From the NCBI RefSeq assembly GCF_001306915.1, contig NZ_LJTC01000008.1:248001-312000 (forward strand): a DNA stretch of 64,000 nucleotides. Direction: 5' to 3'. The notes under the pieces were generated by a model. It did no database searches. It was given only the letters and a program-made list of their open reading frames with translations, and had not been told where the DNA came from. Both the position numbers and the translations under genes were made by a program. The stretch is from Pseudoalteromonas lipolytica. Lineage in GTDB: Bacteria; Pseudomonadota; Gammaproteobacteria; Enterobacterales; Alteromonadaceae. Shown piece by piece: positions 36,467 to 45,971 of this stretch. Position 1 is the stretch's first letter. Every line of letters starts with the position of its first letter.

Positions 36467-38725
36467 TTGCTTAACATCTTTTCTAAATCAATTGCTGCAA
36501 AGATGTCGCTGGCGCTGCTGCTATTATTATTAGCATTGAGTGCTAGTTTTTTTGTAATGGATAAGCGATTAAAAACCATAGAAACGGCATTTATAGAGAT
36601 TAGCCGTATCAGTAATTATGCGGTGAGTATCTTAAGAATAAATAAAGACATTGTAGAGATGCAGCGTGATATTTCTGTGTACGGCAACTCAGGGAGTAAG
36701 TCTGTTTTTAATAAAATAGAAGATAACTTTCAAAGTATAAAAAAACGTTTAGGTAATATAAATTTTAATCAAAATGAAGCAAACAGTCAGGTTTACTTAG
36801 ATTCGATGTCTGAGCTTTTGAGTCGATACGATGAGAACCTAGCAGTACTTACAAAACGCTATGAGGCCAGGGCACATTTAACCTATCAGGTGTTACCAAG
36901 TATCTACACTAATGCGATAGCAGAACTTGAAACTTTGAAATCAAATAGCATCAATACAGAAGATAAATTAAGTATCGCAGAGCTCACTAATCTATGGCAT
37001 TCAATGCATCACGATGCGTATCAATTTTTATCGAAGAAAGACTATTCAAAAAGGGCTAAAGTGAATACTACACTGCGCTTGCTTAATCAAAAACTACAAG
37101 TGCTTCAAGGTCCTGCGATAACACTCGATAAAATGTCCCAGTTTACTGCTAATTATCAGCAGCAATTCTCTAAAAGTATTCAAGCTAACCGTCATTACTT
37201 AAGTTTAGTCAATGTGGTTATGGCAGGTGATGCTATCGAATTTAGTACCTTATCAAACCAGCTAAGAGAGCTTTCTTTATCGAGATTAAAACAAATTAAA
37301 TCGGAGGCTGAAAAAACAGTTTCAAATTCTGAGCGTATTTTAAAGCTCCTTGCGATCGGTGTTGTTATTTATATTGTGGCTTTTGCAATTGCGTTTCATT
37401 TGCAAATTTCGCATGCAATTAAGCGCCTTACCGTTAGTTTTAAATACTTTTTGAGTGGTGACCTTTCGGCCAAAATTTATGATTTAAATCGCAAAGATGA
37501 AATTGGTGTTTTAGCGAATGCAGCAGAACGATTCAGGGTTTTAAGTAAAGACCTTGCAGATGCAAAGCAATCAGCTGAGCGTACAGCGAAAGTAAAATCT
37601 GAATTCTTAGCAAATATGAGTCATGAGATCAGAACTCCTATGAATGGTGTTTTAGGTATGGCTCGGCAGCTAAGTCGCACACCATTATCGGCAGAGCAAG
37701 CAAAGATGCTCAATATCATTAAATCATCAGGTGCAAGTTTACTGGTTATTATTAACGATATTTTAGATTTGAGTAAAATTGAGGCTGCTAAAGTAGAGCT
37801 TGAGTCAGGTCCAATTGAATTAAGCTCCTTGTTGAACGAGTTAACGCATTTATTTTCGCAACAAGCTGAAAATAAAGGTATTGAGTTATTTATTACGACA
37901 ACGCCAGAGCTCACCGACTTTATATTTTTAGGTGATGAAACTCGGCTCAAACAAGTACTCATTAATTTATTAGGCAATGCAATTAAGTTCACTCATCGTG
38001 GTAGCGTGTTACTCAACGTCATTATTGAAGAAGTAGTGAATGATGAGTTTAAAGTAACTTTTAGTGTATCTGACACGGGTATTGGTATTGCCAATGAACA
38101 GCTAGATTCTTTGTTTGACGCTTTCTCTCAAGCAGATGCTTCTATTACTCGTCGCTTCGGTGGCACTGGGCTTGGCCTGACTATCTCAAGCAAGTTGTTA
38201 CATTTGATGAGTTCGTCATTAAAAGTAGAAAGTGAACCTGATAAAGGCTCTATGTTTTATTTTGAGCTTAATGTTACCCGAACATTCATAACCCCTGCTA
38301 TTAGTGAAAACCTTCTTGAAGAGAGTAGTGAAAAGTCCGTTGATTTTTCCCATGTAACTGCACTGGTGGTTGAAGACAATGATATTAACCAAGTGGTAAT
38401 CGAGTCTATGTTGGCTGAGTTTAATATAAAGTCGATCAGTTTAGCTGATGATGGGGAACAGGCCATAGCACAGTGTGAAATAGGGGCGTTTGATATTATT
38501 TTTATGGATATGCAAATGCCGGTATTGGGTGGCCCTGAGGCAACATTGAAAATTAGAAAACTACCTGCCTATAAGCACACACCCATAGTGGCATTAACCG
38601 CAAATGTGCTTGCAGCAGACAAACAGCGATGCTTTGAAGCGGGTATGAACGACTTTATTGGCAAGCCAATTAAGTTCGAAAACTTAAAACGTGTTTTGGT
38701 TAAGTGGTGCTCTCAGCATCATTAA
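36467..38725 (+). CDS. Hybrid histidine kinase (HAMP-HisKA-HATPase-REC)
   Basis: 752 aa, TTG start with AAGGG 6 nt upstream. Membrane helices at about 13-31 and 290-312 flank a ~260-aa helical periplasmic domain without PAS features, resembling those that dock binding proteins (TorS type). HAMP is followed by HisKA with the phospho-His near residue 386 (NMSHEIRTPMNGVLG), an ATPase domain with RFGGTGLGLTIS, and REC with the acceptor Asp near 680 (IIFMDMQMPVLGG). It starts 9 nt after the binding-protein stop and probably reads its occupancy. Confidence 0.9.
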   Translation: MLNIFSKSIAAKMSLALLLLLLALSASFFVMDKRLKTIETAFIEISRISNYAVSILRINKDIVEMQRDISVYGNSGSKSVFNKIEDNFQSIKKRLGNINFNQNEANSQVYLDSMSELLSRYDENLAVLTKRYEARAHLTYQVLPSIYTNAIAELETLKSNSINTEDKLSIAELTNLWHSMHHDAYQFLSKKDYSKRAKVNTTLRLLNQKLQVLQGPAITLDKMSQFTANYQQQFSKSIQANRHYLSLVNVVMAGDAIEFSTLSNQLRELSLSRLKQIKSEAEKTVSNSERILKLLAIGVVIYIVAFAIAFHLQISHAIKRLTVSFKYFLSGDLSAKIYDLNRKDEIGVLANAAERFRVLSKDLADAKQSAERTAKVKSEFLANMSHEIRTPMNGVLGMARQLSRTPLSAEQAKMLNIIKSSGASLLVIINDILDLSKIEAAKVELESGPIELSSLLNELTHLFSQQAENKGIELFITTTPELTDFIFLGDETRLKQVLINLLGNAIKFTHRGSVLLNVIIEEVVNDEFKVTFSVSDTGIGIANEQLDSLFDAFSQADASITRRFGGTGLGLTISSKLLHLMSSSLKVESEPDKGSMFYFELNVTRTFITPAISENLLEESSEKSVDFSHVTALVVEDNDINQVVIESMLAEFNIKSISLADDGEQAIAQCEIGAFDIIFMDMQMPVLGGPEATLKIRKLPAYKHTPIVALTANVLAADKQRCFEAGMNDFIGKPIKFENLKRVLVKWCSQHH

Positions 38726-38745
38726 TAAACTAACAAGGAAGCAAT

Positions 38746-41700
38746 GTGAACAGTCTCAATATAGATAATAAAAGCACAATGTCATCTAAAACGTTTTTGT
38801 TATTTGTTTCATTAATTTTTAGCGTTTTTGCTGCCATCGCTGTCTACTTTTTCGAGGGGCATGTTAAACGGGATGCGTTAAACTCAATTGATCAGGAGTT
38901 TACAGAAACAAACCAGCGTTTAAAGAAAATACTCACATCTTCAATATTGCAGTCGAAATCTGATTTACGATTTTTATATTCAACGCCCCCTATAGCTGGC
39001 CTACCTCGGGCTCATTATAGTGATGGAATTGACCCCTACGATGGTACAACCTATCAGCAATGGAAGGAGCGGCTTGAAACCATTTTTATAGGCTTTATGG
39101 AGAACAACCTTGCGGTTGAACAGCTGCGCATAATAGCTGTGAGCGCAGAAGGAAAAGAGTTAATTCGTGTGCAACGTGTTGGCGCTTCAGTAGAAGCTGT
39201 ACCTGACTATTCTTTACAAGCGAAAAGTGCAGAACCTTATTTTTTGCCAAGTTCATTATTAGAAGTGAACCAAATATACATGTCGCCTATGTCGCTAAAC
39301 AAAGAGTTTGGCGAGGTAGTGTTTCCTTACAAACCCATGTTGCGTTTTTCTATACCCATATACAGTGATAAAGGAAAGCGTTTTGCTTTTTTAATCATGA
39401 ATGTAAATGCCACCCCATTAATACAGAAGCTAAAAGAAACTATTTTTGATTATTCTCAGTTAGTGATCAGCAGTTCAGAGGGAGATTTTATTTATCACCC
39501 TTATGAAGGGTATCAATTCACGAGAGACTTAGATCCGTCTATTACATGGCAGTCAGTGTACGATCAGCCTGTTCAGCACCAAGGGCTATATTTAGTCACT
39601 GCAACTTCACCAACAACTCAGCAGTTTTATGTTCACTCAGAAAAAGTACAAACAAGACCAGGTAAAAGCTATGGCTTTATCAATTTTAATCTTTTAGTGG
39701 CTAAGCAATACGTTGATAAAGTAATAAATGAAAAGCGGGTCATGACCTATAGCTTATTAATTTTGATAATTCTTTTTACGGGGGTATTACTGTTAACGTT
39801 TTACCGAAACGCAAACCGGAGCCAGTTACTAGCAGAGGCTAGAAGAGAAGCGTCTGCTATCGTTGAAGGGTCGATAGATGCCATTGTTGGTTTAAATCTA
39901 GAAGGTAAATTGACAAGTTTAAATAAAACAGCTGAAAACCTATTAATGTTGGCAAGTTCGATGTCGATAGGAAAAGCGAGTAAAGATATTGATTTTTTGG
40001 CCCGATTACCTATTCCTGATTACATTGCGGATATTCAAAACTCAAAAACACAAATCAAAGATGAATGCAGTATTTCTGAAAACGGTGTGGTGAATTATTT
40101 CGCTATTTCGGTCAGCCCTGTTTTTTCGGATCAGCGCGTTTTAATCGGGGTTGCATTGATTATTAGAGATATTAGCAAAGAACAAGAAGCTGCGAATAAA
40201 GTTAAACGTTTAAATTCGGAGCTTGAGGCAAAAGTAAGGCAAAGAACTCAAGCACTTGCTGAAGCTAAAGATGAAGCAATAAAGCACAGCGATATCAAAA
40301 GCGCATTTATATCTAATATCAGTCATGAACTACGCACGCCATTAAATGGAGTGATTGGCACGTTGAATATTTTAAAACGTCAAACATTGCCCGATAATGC
40401 CCGTAAGCTTGTAGATATGATGGAATTAAGTGCTTCAAATTTAAGGCTATTAATAAATGATATTTTAGATTTATCTAAAATTGAGTCGGGTAAACTCGAT
40501 TTAAATATTCAAAAAATCAAACCTCAATTACTGATCGAAAGTTTAGTCGAGTCATGCTCTGTGAGGGCTTTTGATAAAGGTCTTGATGTTTATTTAGATA
40601 CGAGCGGGCTGGCTTGTTACGAAGTTAAGACTGATCCACTTAGGCTTACTCAGATCATTAATAATTTGATTAGTAATGCGATTAAGTTTACAGAGCAAGG
40701 CTTTATCAAAGTAACGGCATCATCTGAGCAGGTTTCTAATACAGAGCATACCTTAAAAATTACCGTTCAAGATACGGGGATAGGAATAGAGTTAAATACT
40801 CAACGTCATTTATTTGATGCATTTCAACAAGCTAATAGTTCTATAGCCGACAACTATGGCGGAACAGGGCTTGGTTTATCAATATGCAAACAGCTGTGTA
40901 ATATAATGAATGGTGATATTGCAGTTAATTCTGCAATTAATGAAGGGAGCGCATTTAGCTTTTACATTAAAGTTGGGAGTAGCCAAGCCCCTAAACCAGA
41001 TGTTTCAGACTATTATAATCATAAACGTATTTTATTGATCAGTAACAACTCGCAATGCCATGATGTGATGCAAAAGTTACTAAAAGTATATGGGGCTGAT
41101 GTTAAAGTTAGCGACATAAACACACTTGCTGATGAACATACAAGCAATGTTGATTATGTTTTTATTGATTATGAAAGTATTCAAGCGATAAACCCTCAAT
41201 CACTGGTAAATAGCCTCGCGAATACATTAGAACAAGGCCGTATAATTTTACTGCATCTACCAACTAACCCCCTTCCAAAGGCGCTCGATACAAAAGTTAC
41301 ATCCCTTAATAAACCAATTACACAAACTAATTTATTGAGAGTTGCAGGTTTTGAAGTATCAGAAAATGAGCCACTTTATTTGCTGAGTGAAAACAGAACG
41401 ACAGAAAATGACATAACAGCAGATGTTTTAACCCAACTTAAAGGCTGCCGAATATTAATTGTGGATGACAATGATATAAATATTGAAGTTGCACTTGGCG
41501 CCTTAGATGGATTGCCTATAGAGGTTATTACTGCTCAAAATGGTCAAGAAGCACTGGAAATTTTATTAAATTCTAAAGCGAGTAACGAAGTTATTCATTG
41601 TATTTTAATGGACTGCCAAATGCCGGTTCTCAATGGTTATGAAGTGTGTGAAAAAATCCGAGCCGCAGAGGCTGGTCAATACTATGCACAAATTCCCATC

Positions 41701-42210
41701 ATAGCAATGACGGCAAGTGCTATGGCTGGTGAGAAGGAAAAGTGTATTGCAGTTGGTATGAGTGATTATGTTAGTAAACCTATCCAAGCTCACGAAGTTC
41801 AGTCAAAAGTTGTTAAGTGGTCTTTATCGAATTACGAGGGAGATTCGCTTAGTACTGAACAAAGTAATTTAGAGCCTCTTTGGGATCGTGAGCAAGCATT
41901 GGTTAGACTTTTAAATAAAGAAGCCTTATTAATCAAAATATGCGAGATGTTCATTACTAAAGCGCCGCTAAGGCTTAAAGAATTGCAAAGCCAAATTAAT
42001 GCTAAAGATAGTGAGCAAGTTCGTCAGGTTGCACATGCCTTAAAGGGGATGTGCGGAGAAATAAGTGCCAGTCACTTGAGAAGTTTATTCGCTGACGTTG
42101 AAAAAAAAGCGAGCCAAGGCAATTTAAACCTTGAGAAAACTATTACAGAAATAGAGCAAATACTTACCCAGCTTATTACTGATATCACTCAATGGTTAGA
42201 AGAAAATTAG
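38746..42210 (+). CDS. Large hybrid histidine kinase with dCache, PAS, two REC and Hpt domains
   Basis: 1154 aa, GTG start with AAGGAAG upstream (the overlapping ATG is out of frame). Order: TM helix (~17-35), periplasmic dCache-type sensor (~40-320), TM helix (~327-347), PAS (~360-470), HisKA with His near 527 (NISHELRTPLNGVIG) and ATPase (YGGTGLGLSICKQL). A degenerate REC (~765-870) precedes an intact REC (Asp near 956, ILMDCQMPVLNGY), and a C-terminal Hpt domain has His near 1096 (VAHALKGMCGEI). The Hpt could relay phosphate to the GGDEF-EAL regulator. It is the last gene of the module. Confidence 0.9.
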   Translation: MNSLNIDNKSTMSSKTFLLFVSLIFSVFAAIAVYFFEGHVKRDALNSIDQEFTETNQRLKKILTSSILQSKSDLRFLYSTPPIAGLPRAHYSDGIDPYDGTTYQQWKERLETIFIGFMENNLAVEQLRIIAVSAEGKELIRVQRVGASVEAVPDYSLQAKSAEPYFLPSSLLEVNQIYMSPMSLNKEFGEVVFPYKPMLRFSIPIYSDKGKRFAFLIMNVNATPLIQKLKETIFDYSQLVISSSEGDFIYHPYEGYQFTRDLDPSITWQSVYDQPVQHQGLYLVTATSPTTQQFYVHSEKVQTRPGKSYGFINFNLLVAKQYVDKVINEKRVMTYSLLILIILFTGVLLLTFYRNANRSQLLAEARREASAIVEGSIDAIVGLNLEGKLTSLNKTAENLLMLASSMSIGKASKDIDFLARLPIPDYIADIQNSKTQIKDECSISENGVVNYFAISVSPVFSDQRVLIGVALIIRDISKEQEAANKVKRLNSELEAKVRQRTQALAEAKDEAIKHSDIKSAFISNISHELRTPLNGVIGTLNILKRQTLPDNARKLVDMMELSASNLRLLINDILDLSKIESGKLDLNIQKIKPQLLIESLVESCSVRAFDKGLDVYLDTSGLACYEVKTDPLRLTQIINNLISNAIKFTEQGFIKVTASSEQVSNTEHTLKITVQDTGIGIELNTQRHLFDAFQQANSSIADNYGGTGLGLSICKQLCNIMNGDIAVNSAINEGSAFSFYIKVGSSQAPKPDVSDYYNHKRILLISNNSQCHDVMQKLLKVYGADVKVSDINTLADEHTSNVDYVFIDYESIQAINPQSLVNSLANTLEQGRIILLHLPTNPLPKALDTKVTSLNKPITQTNLLRVAGFEVSENEPLYLLSENRTTENDITADVLTQLKGCRILIVDDNDINIEVALGALDGLPIEVITAQNGQEALEILLNSKASNEVIHCILMDCQMPVLNGYEVCEKIRAAEAGQYYAQIPIIAMTASAMAGEKEKCIAVGMSDYVSKPIQAHEVQSKVVKWSLSNYEGDSLSTEQSNLEPLWDREQALVRLLNKEALLIKICEMFITKAPLRLKELQSQINAKDSEQVRQVAHALKGMCGEISASHLRSLFADVEKKASQGNLNLEKTITEIEQILTQLITDITQWLEEN

Positions 42211-42264
42211 TTTATGTTTCATTCAAAGAGCAATTTAAAAATAAACACAATTTTACGATATCGA

Positions 42265-42475
42265 ATTATACCAATTCGCTTAATAAAGTGGTCTATTTTG
42301 AGGCAATAAAACCTCGTTGATAACAAGGCAAAAATTTCGTTATTCAGTTGTGCTCGGCAATTGCCTCTTGATTGCTCTACCTTCTGCATCCATGCGCTCG
42401 TAAAGCAGAAATTTTTAACGCAGATAGTGGGTTTAATCCCTGAAAATGATTAAGTATTATTGCAGATTAGTATTA
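42265..42475. repeat. Candidate MITE-like intergenic repeat with imperfect terminal inverted repeats
   Basis: About 210 bp fill the gap between two convergent genes. The ends read ATTATACCAAT on the left and ATTAGTATTA on the right, imperfect complements. Internal blocks also mirror each other: CTTAAT...TTTTGAGG and GCAAAAATTTC on the left against their degenerate complements on the right. I recall similar TATACCAAT-ended intergenic elements in Pseudoalteromonas and Shewanella. No second copy is in the window, so copy number is unproven. Confidence 0.45.
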
Positions 42476-42506
42476 GCTGTAACTTTAAACAGCTAACGTG
42501 AGTTTC

Positions 42507-42923
42507 TTACTCAGCTGCAACCGGCCTTGATAAGACATACCAAGCTGACAATAGCATGAACAAAGCGACTGCTGTTGTAAGCGGCCATGATGGTGACGCA
42601 CCAAGATAAAATAATATGAAGCCTACTGCCATCCCCACACAGGCAATACATTTAACTTTACGCGAAATCGCGCCATATTGTTGCCAGTTTCTTAATGTTG
42701 GTCCGTAATGGCGATGATTTAAAAGCCAGGCTTCGAACCGCGATGAAGAGCGCCCAAAGCAATAAACAGCAACAATTAAAAAAACAGTCGTAGGCATCAC
42801 GGGTAGGATCGCACCTATAATTCCAAGACTTGTAAAAATTAAACCTGTGAGAAAGAATAGTACTTTCAGTACTTTGGAACCTTCAGTCATTCCGTGTGCG
42901 TTTTTTATTTTGTTGCTGCTCAT
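42507..42923 (-). CDS. DUF454 (YbaN-like) small membrane protein
   Basis: 138 aa from ATG 42923; a TTG seven codons earlier that overlaps the heme oxygenase stop is a possible alternative. Three or four membrane helices. The family core reads GIIGAILPVMPTTVFLIVA, followed by FEAWLLNHRHYGPTLRNW. The function of DUF454 is unknown. It is the last gene of the exbB-exbD-tonB-heme oxygenase unit, which suggests a role in heme or iron handling. Confidence 0.85.
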   Translation of the reverse strand: MSSNKIKNAHGMTEGSKVLKVLFFLTGLIFTSLGIIGAILPVMPTTVFLIVAVYCFGRSSSRFEAWLLNHRHYGPTLRNWQQYGAISRKVKCIACVGMAVGFILFYLGASPSWPLTTAVALFMLLSAWYVLSRPVAAE

Positions 42924-42936
42924 TTTTATTTTTGGC

Positions 42937-43542
42937 TTATGCAAATGTTTTATCGACTAGCTCACGAACAAACGAAAATGCTTGTTGAGCAGCAATAAGC
43001 GCATTTTTCCGTTGTAAATCATCAAGCTCTATTTTATTGATTGAATTAGAAAACTGTTGCCATGCAGCACCGCGGCCTTGCTCGGCTGGTGCTAAATGTC
43101 TAGCGCCAAATGTCTCTGATAAATCAATACGTTTGGCGGCTTTTAATAAATATTCTGCACCGAGGTTTGAGCCTTCAACTACATACAACCACGCTAAGCC
43201 TTGTTCAAATGAGAATGTGCGCTTATCAGCGTATTGCTTAAGAATTTCATCGGCCTGCTGCTTAAATGATAAATCGCATAAATCATCGTACACAGCATCT
43301 AAGCGCTGCATACCTGCAAGCCCTGCAATGCAATCTTGAAACCTTTTATCATGATATAAAGGGGCGACCGTAATATGAAATGCTAGCTGTACTTGTAAAA
43401 ACAATGCATAGCGTTCAATGCTTGAAAAAGGCCTTTTAGTCATAATCGCTTTATCTAAACCATCATGAATAGAAGTTGTTTCTGCTTTAAACTGGGCTGT
43501 TAAAGTGTTCTCTTTAATTGTTTCCATATCCAATGAAGACAT
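42937..43542 (-). CDS. Heme oxygenase, HemO/PigA type
   Basis: 201 aa. It opens heme to biliverdin, CO and free iron in the cytoplasm. The N-terminal helix holds the proximal heme ligand, His26 (TTSIHDGLDKAIM), and the distal helix region WLYVVEGSNLGAEYLLKAA is close to P. aeruginosa PigA/HemO. GGAG lies 6 nt before the ATG. It is placed 23 nt downstream of tonB on the same strand, so heme import and degradation are expressed together. Confidence 0.92.
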   Translation of the reverse strand: MSSLDMETIKENTLTAQFKAETTSIHDGLDKAIMTKRPFSSIERYALFLQVQLAFHITVAPLYHDKRFQDCIAGLAGMQRLDAVYDDLCDLSFKQQADEILKQYADKRTFSFEQGLAWLYVVEGSNLGAEYLLKAAKRIDLSETFGARHLAPAEQGRGAAWQQFSNSINKIELDDLQRKNALIAAQQAFSFVRELVDKTFA

Positions 43543-43565
43543 GATTAACTCCGTGTAGCTAATAT

Positions 43566-44420
43566 TTAATTTATAAAAAATTCAACAGGTAAGGTGAGCG
43601 TTAATGTAGTACCTGTTATTTCGTCTGGGGGTAAAGGTAATGGTTCTGCGCGTTTGACCAGAGCAAGTACCTCTTCATCAAGGGATGACACACCGCTTGC
43701 TCTAAATAAAGAGACTGCAATTACTTGGCCTTCTCGATCCATTGTAAATTTGACCCAAGGCACGCCCTGCTGACGTTTCAGTTTTGCCATTCGAGGATAG
43801 CGTTTACGTCTTTCAAGGTGAGCTGATAATTGCATTTGCCAGCGCTGCTTAGCCTCAGCTTGTTGCTTGCTAAATACATTACTTACTGGGCCTGTACGCT
43901 GTTCTGCTGGTGCTACATCAATTGATTTTGGTGCAGTTGTCTGCGCAACAGCGCTGTCGTTCCGGGAATTTTGTTTTGTCTGTTCAACTTTCTCTTTAAC
44001 AGGCTTAGCGTCATCAACAGCTGTTTCTTGAACTTTTTCAACTTTAGCTACTTTGGGTTTTTTAGTTACTTTAGGCTTTGTAATTTTAATTTCAGACTGC
44101 TTGGCGATAAGCTCTGGTTGCTCGACTTTTGGTTGTTCTTTTGGTTTGGGTTTAGGCTTACTCTCAGCTGAGGAGTGACTTGCCATCTGTTGTTCAGGCC
44201 CCTCAGGTAGTGCATTTTTGGGTACTTTAGGTGCGGCTACCATACTAATGACGACGGCATCAGGCATTGCTGCATTTGCAGTTTGTGTTATTGCAACTGC
44301 TGGGCTCATAATAAAGTAAGCTGCAACCAATAGATGAACAACTAATACTGTTGAAACACAGAGTAACTGTAATTTACGATAGCCTGTTCTAAGCGTTGGC
44401 TGGCCAGCTATCATGCTCAT
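43566..44420 (-). CDS. tonB: TonB energy-transducing protein of the heme locus (HasB-like)
   Basis: 284 aa. One N-terminal membrane helix (about residues 17-40) is followed by a long Pro/Lys-rich periplasmic spacer (KPKPKPKEQPKVEQPE) and a C-terminal TonB domain (about 200-284; RRKRYPRMAKLKRQQG, SSLDEEVLALVKRAEPLPLP). It transmits proton-motive force to outer-membrane receptors. Its ATG overlaps the exbD stop by one base. With exbBD beside it and heme receptors across the divergent promoter, it is probably dedicated to heme uptake, like Serratia HasB. Confidence 0.93.
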   Translation of the reverse strand: MSMIAGQPTLRTGYRKLQLLCVSTVLVVHLLVAAYFIMSPAVAITQTANAAMPDAVVISMVAAPKVPKNALPEGPEQQMASHSSAESKPKPKPKEQPKVEQPELIAKQSEIKITKPKVTKKPKVAKVEKVQETAVDDAKPVKEKVEQTKQNSRNDSAVAQTTAPKSIDVAPAEQRTGPVSNVFSKQQAEAKQRWQMQLSAHLERRKRYPRMAKLKRQQGVPWVKFTMDREGQVIAVSLFRASGVSSLDEEVLALVKRAEPLPLPPDEITGTTLTLTLPVEFFIN

Positions 44421-44851
44421 TACTGCTGACTCGCTTGTGTTTTTTCTAGCCCAACTAACGCAATGTTCTTATAGCCTGCTTTAGAAAGAATATTCAGCAA
44501 ATCAACAAAGTCCCCGTAATCCACACTGCGATCTGCGCGGATCAAAATTGCGTGCTCATGAGTGATTTTTTGCTGCAATAACGCTTCAACTAGTTCGGTT
44601 TTCGCGACAGACTGCTTTTCACCAATAACCAAAGACAAATCTTTTTGTAATGTAAGGTAAGTTGGTTTTTGTTCAGAGGCTTTCGTTTCAGAATCAATAC
44701 TGGGTAGTTCAACAGGCACGCTAACTGTTGCTAATGGTGCAGCAACCATAAAAATAATCAGTAAAACCAACATAACATCAATAAACGGCGTGACATTAAT
44801 GTCATGTTGTTCAACTAGTTCTTCATCATCTTGTTGTAAGTTAAAAGACAC
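44420..44851 (-). CDS. exbD: ExbD, TonB-complex membrane subunit
   Basis: 143 aa using GTG 44851, which gives the normal family N-terminus and starts 4 nt after the exbB stop; a longer ATG frame would overlap exbB by 35 nt. One membrane helix with the essential Asp in NVTPFIDVMLVLLIIFMV, then a periplasmic domain (ILIRADRSVDYGDFVDLLNI). It forms the proton-driven motor with ExbB that powers TonB. Confidence 0.93.
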   Translation of the reverse strand: MSFNLQQDDEELVEQHDINVTPFIDVMLVLLIIFMVAAPLATVSVPVELPSIDSETKASEQKPTYLTLQKDLSLVIGEKQSVAKTELVEALLQQKITHEHAILIRADRSVDYGDFVDLLNILSKAGYKNIALVGLEKTQASQQ

Positions 44852-44855
44852 GGCT

Positions 44856-45728
44856 TTATTTCCCTGCAGCTTTGATTTGCTGATAGTCAATTAACTGCTC
44901 TAATGGTTTTGCTTGAGAATCTTTTGCTGATAAATCTCGGCTAAGGATTGTCATTATGATAGTCACTGTGTCTAACAATTGCGATTTATAGGCTGTTATA
45001 GAGCGTGAAAAATAGTTGTACATTACAACTGCGGGAATTGCTGCAACTAAACCAAGAGCTGTTGCAAGTAATGCTTCAGCTATGCCTGGCGCGACAACAG
45101 CAAGGTTGGTTGTTTGTGTTTTGGCGATGCTAATAAAGCTATTCATAATCCCCCAAACAGTACCAAACAAACCAACAAATGGAGCAACAGAACCAATGGT
45201 TGCTAAAACCCCCGTTCCTTTGTTCATATCTGCAGATAGCTCGGCTTTTACCCTATCTAATCGAGCTGCAACACGCTCTTTTAATGCATCACTTGTCGTT
45301 GCGTTATTACTACTTAAGTTAAGCTCATGTAGGCAAGCTTGAATTAATAGTTTTGCCGTACTTGGCTCTTGAGTTAAACCTTGTTCTGCCATTTTTAAGT
45401 TATGACTATTTAATAGTTTGACTAATAAAGCCCTGCCTTCACGTTTACTTTTATTAAGATAAATAAGCTTCGCGATAAAAATACCCCAACACACAATTGA
45501 AGCTAGTAGTAGGCCAATCATAACGGTTTTAACAATCACATCGGCCGCTAAATACATACCCCAAGGCGACAGATCATGACTAACAAAAGCTGCGCTATCG
45601 GCTAATTGTGGGTTATCTAATTTAGTTACTTGGCTTACTATTTTATTTGCTGGGTCTTGCTCAGATGAATAACTATGCCCGGAAAAAAAGCCAACAAGAG
45701 CCACAAAAAGCACTACTCCAAATTTCAT
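44856..45728 (-). CDS. exbB: ExbB, TonB-complex motor subunit
   Basis: 290 aa from ATG 45728, which has GGAG 8 nt upstream and exposes a signal-like N-terminus (MKFGVVLFVALVGFFSGHSY). It has the MotA/TolQ/ExbB fold: first main helix around 70-95, and a pair of helices near the C-terminus with GVLATIGSVAPFVGLFGTVW and IAEALLATALGLVAAIPAVV. The N-terminal periplasmic extension (~60 aa) is typical of the longer ExbB class. It is the first gene of the minus-strand heme operon, divergent from the ECF sigma gene across the Fur box. Confidence 0.93.
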   Translation of the reverse strand: MKFGVVLFVALVGFFSGHSYSSEQDPANKIVSQVTKLDNPQLADSAAFVSHDLSPWGMYLAADVIVKTVMIGLLLASIVCWGIFIAKLIYLNKSKREGRALLVKLLNSHNLKMAEQGLTQEPSTAKLLIQACLHELNLSSNNATTSDALKERVAARLDRVKAELSADMNKGTGVLATIGSVAPFVGLFGTVWGIMNSFISIAKTQTTNLAVVAPGIAEALLATALGLVAAIPAVVMYNYFSRSITAYKSQLLDTVTIIMTILSRDLSAKDSQAKPLEQLIDYQQIKAAGK

Positions 45729-45910
45729 TAAATCTACTCCAGCCAACTGACAAAAATGGCGAAAAAAATAAACGTCATATTTAATAAGACGCACCAAAAT
45801 CATTTTCCCGTAATAAAAATTAAAATTTTTTGTCGACGGCGGGCACTTGCCTTAAGCGATTCGTTGTAATTCTCTGATTGAATGGAATGTTTTGAAAAGA
45901 GATTAGCCAA

Positions 45911-45927
45911 AAGTAGTAATTATCATA
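45911..45927 (-). promoter_or_regulatory. Possible second Fur-like site nearer exbB
   Basis: AAGTAGTAATTATCATA is a weak match to Fur half sites, 183 nt upstream of the chosen exbB start. It could serve the exbB side of the divergent promoter. Much weaker than the site at 45972-45990. Confidence 0.3.
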
Positions 45928-45971
45928 TTTTAAACAACAAACTTGCCTTGAATAAATAACAATGATACGGT

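Noticed and set aside
42473..42496. TTAGCTG/CAGCTAA hairpin as terminator of the DUF454 operon
   Set aside because: Seven base pairs with a 10-nt loop and no T-tract; it also overlaps the edge of the repeat element.
44852..44890. Longer ExbD start overlapping exbB by 35 nt
   Set aside because: The GTG at 44851 gives the family's usual N-terminus and a short gap to exbB.
45729..45803. 25-residue upstream extension of ExbB
   Set aside because: The ATG at 45728 has GGAG 8 nt upstream and starts a signal-like sequence; the extension has neither.
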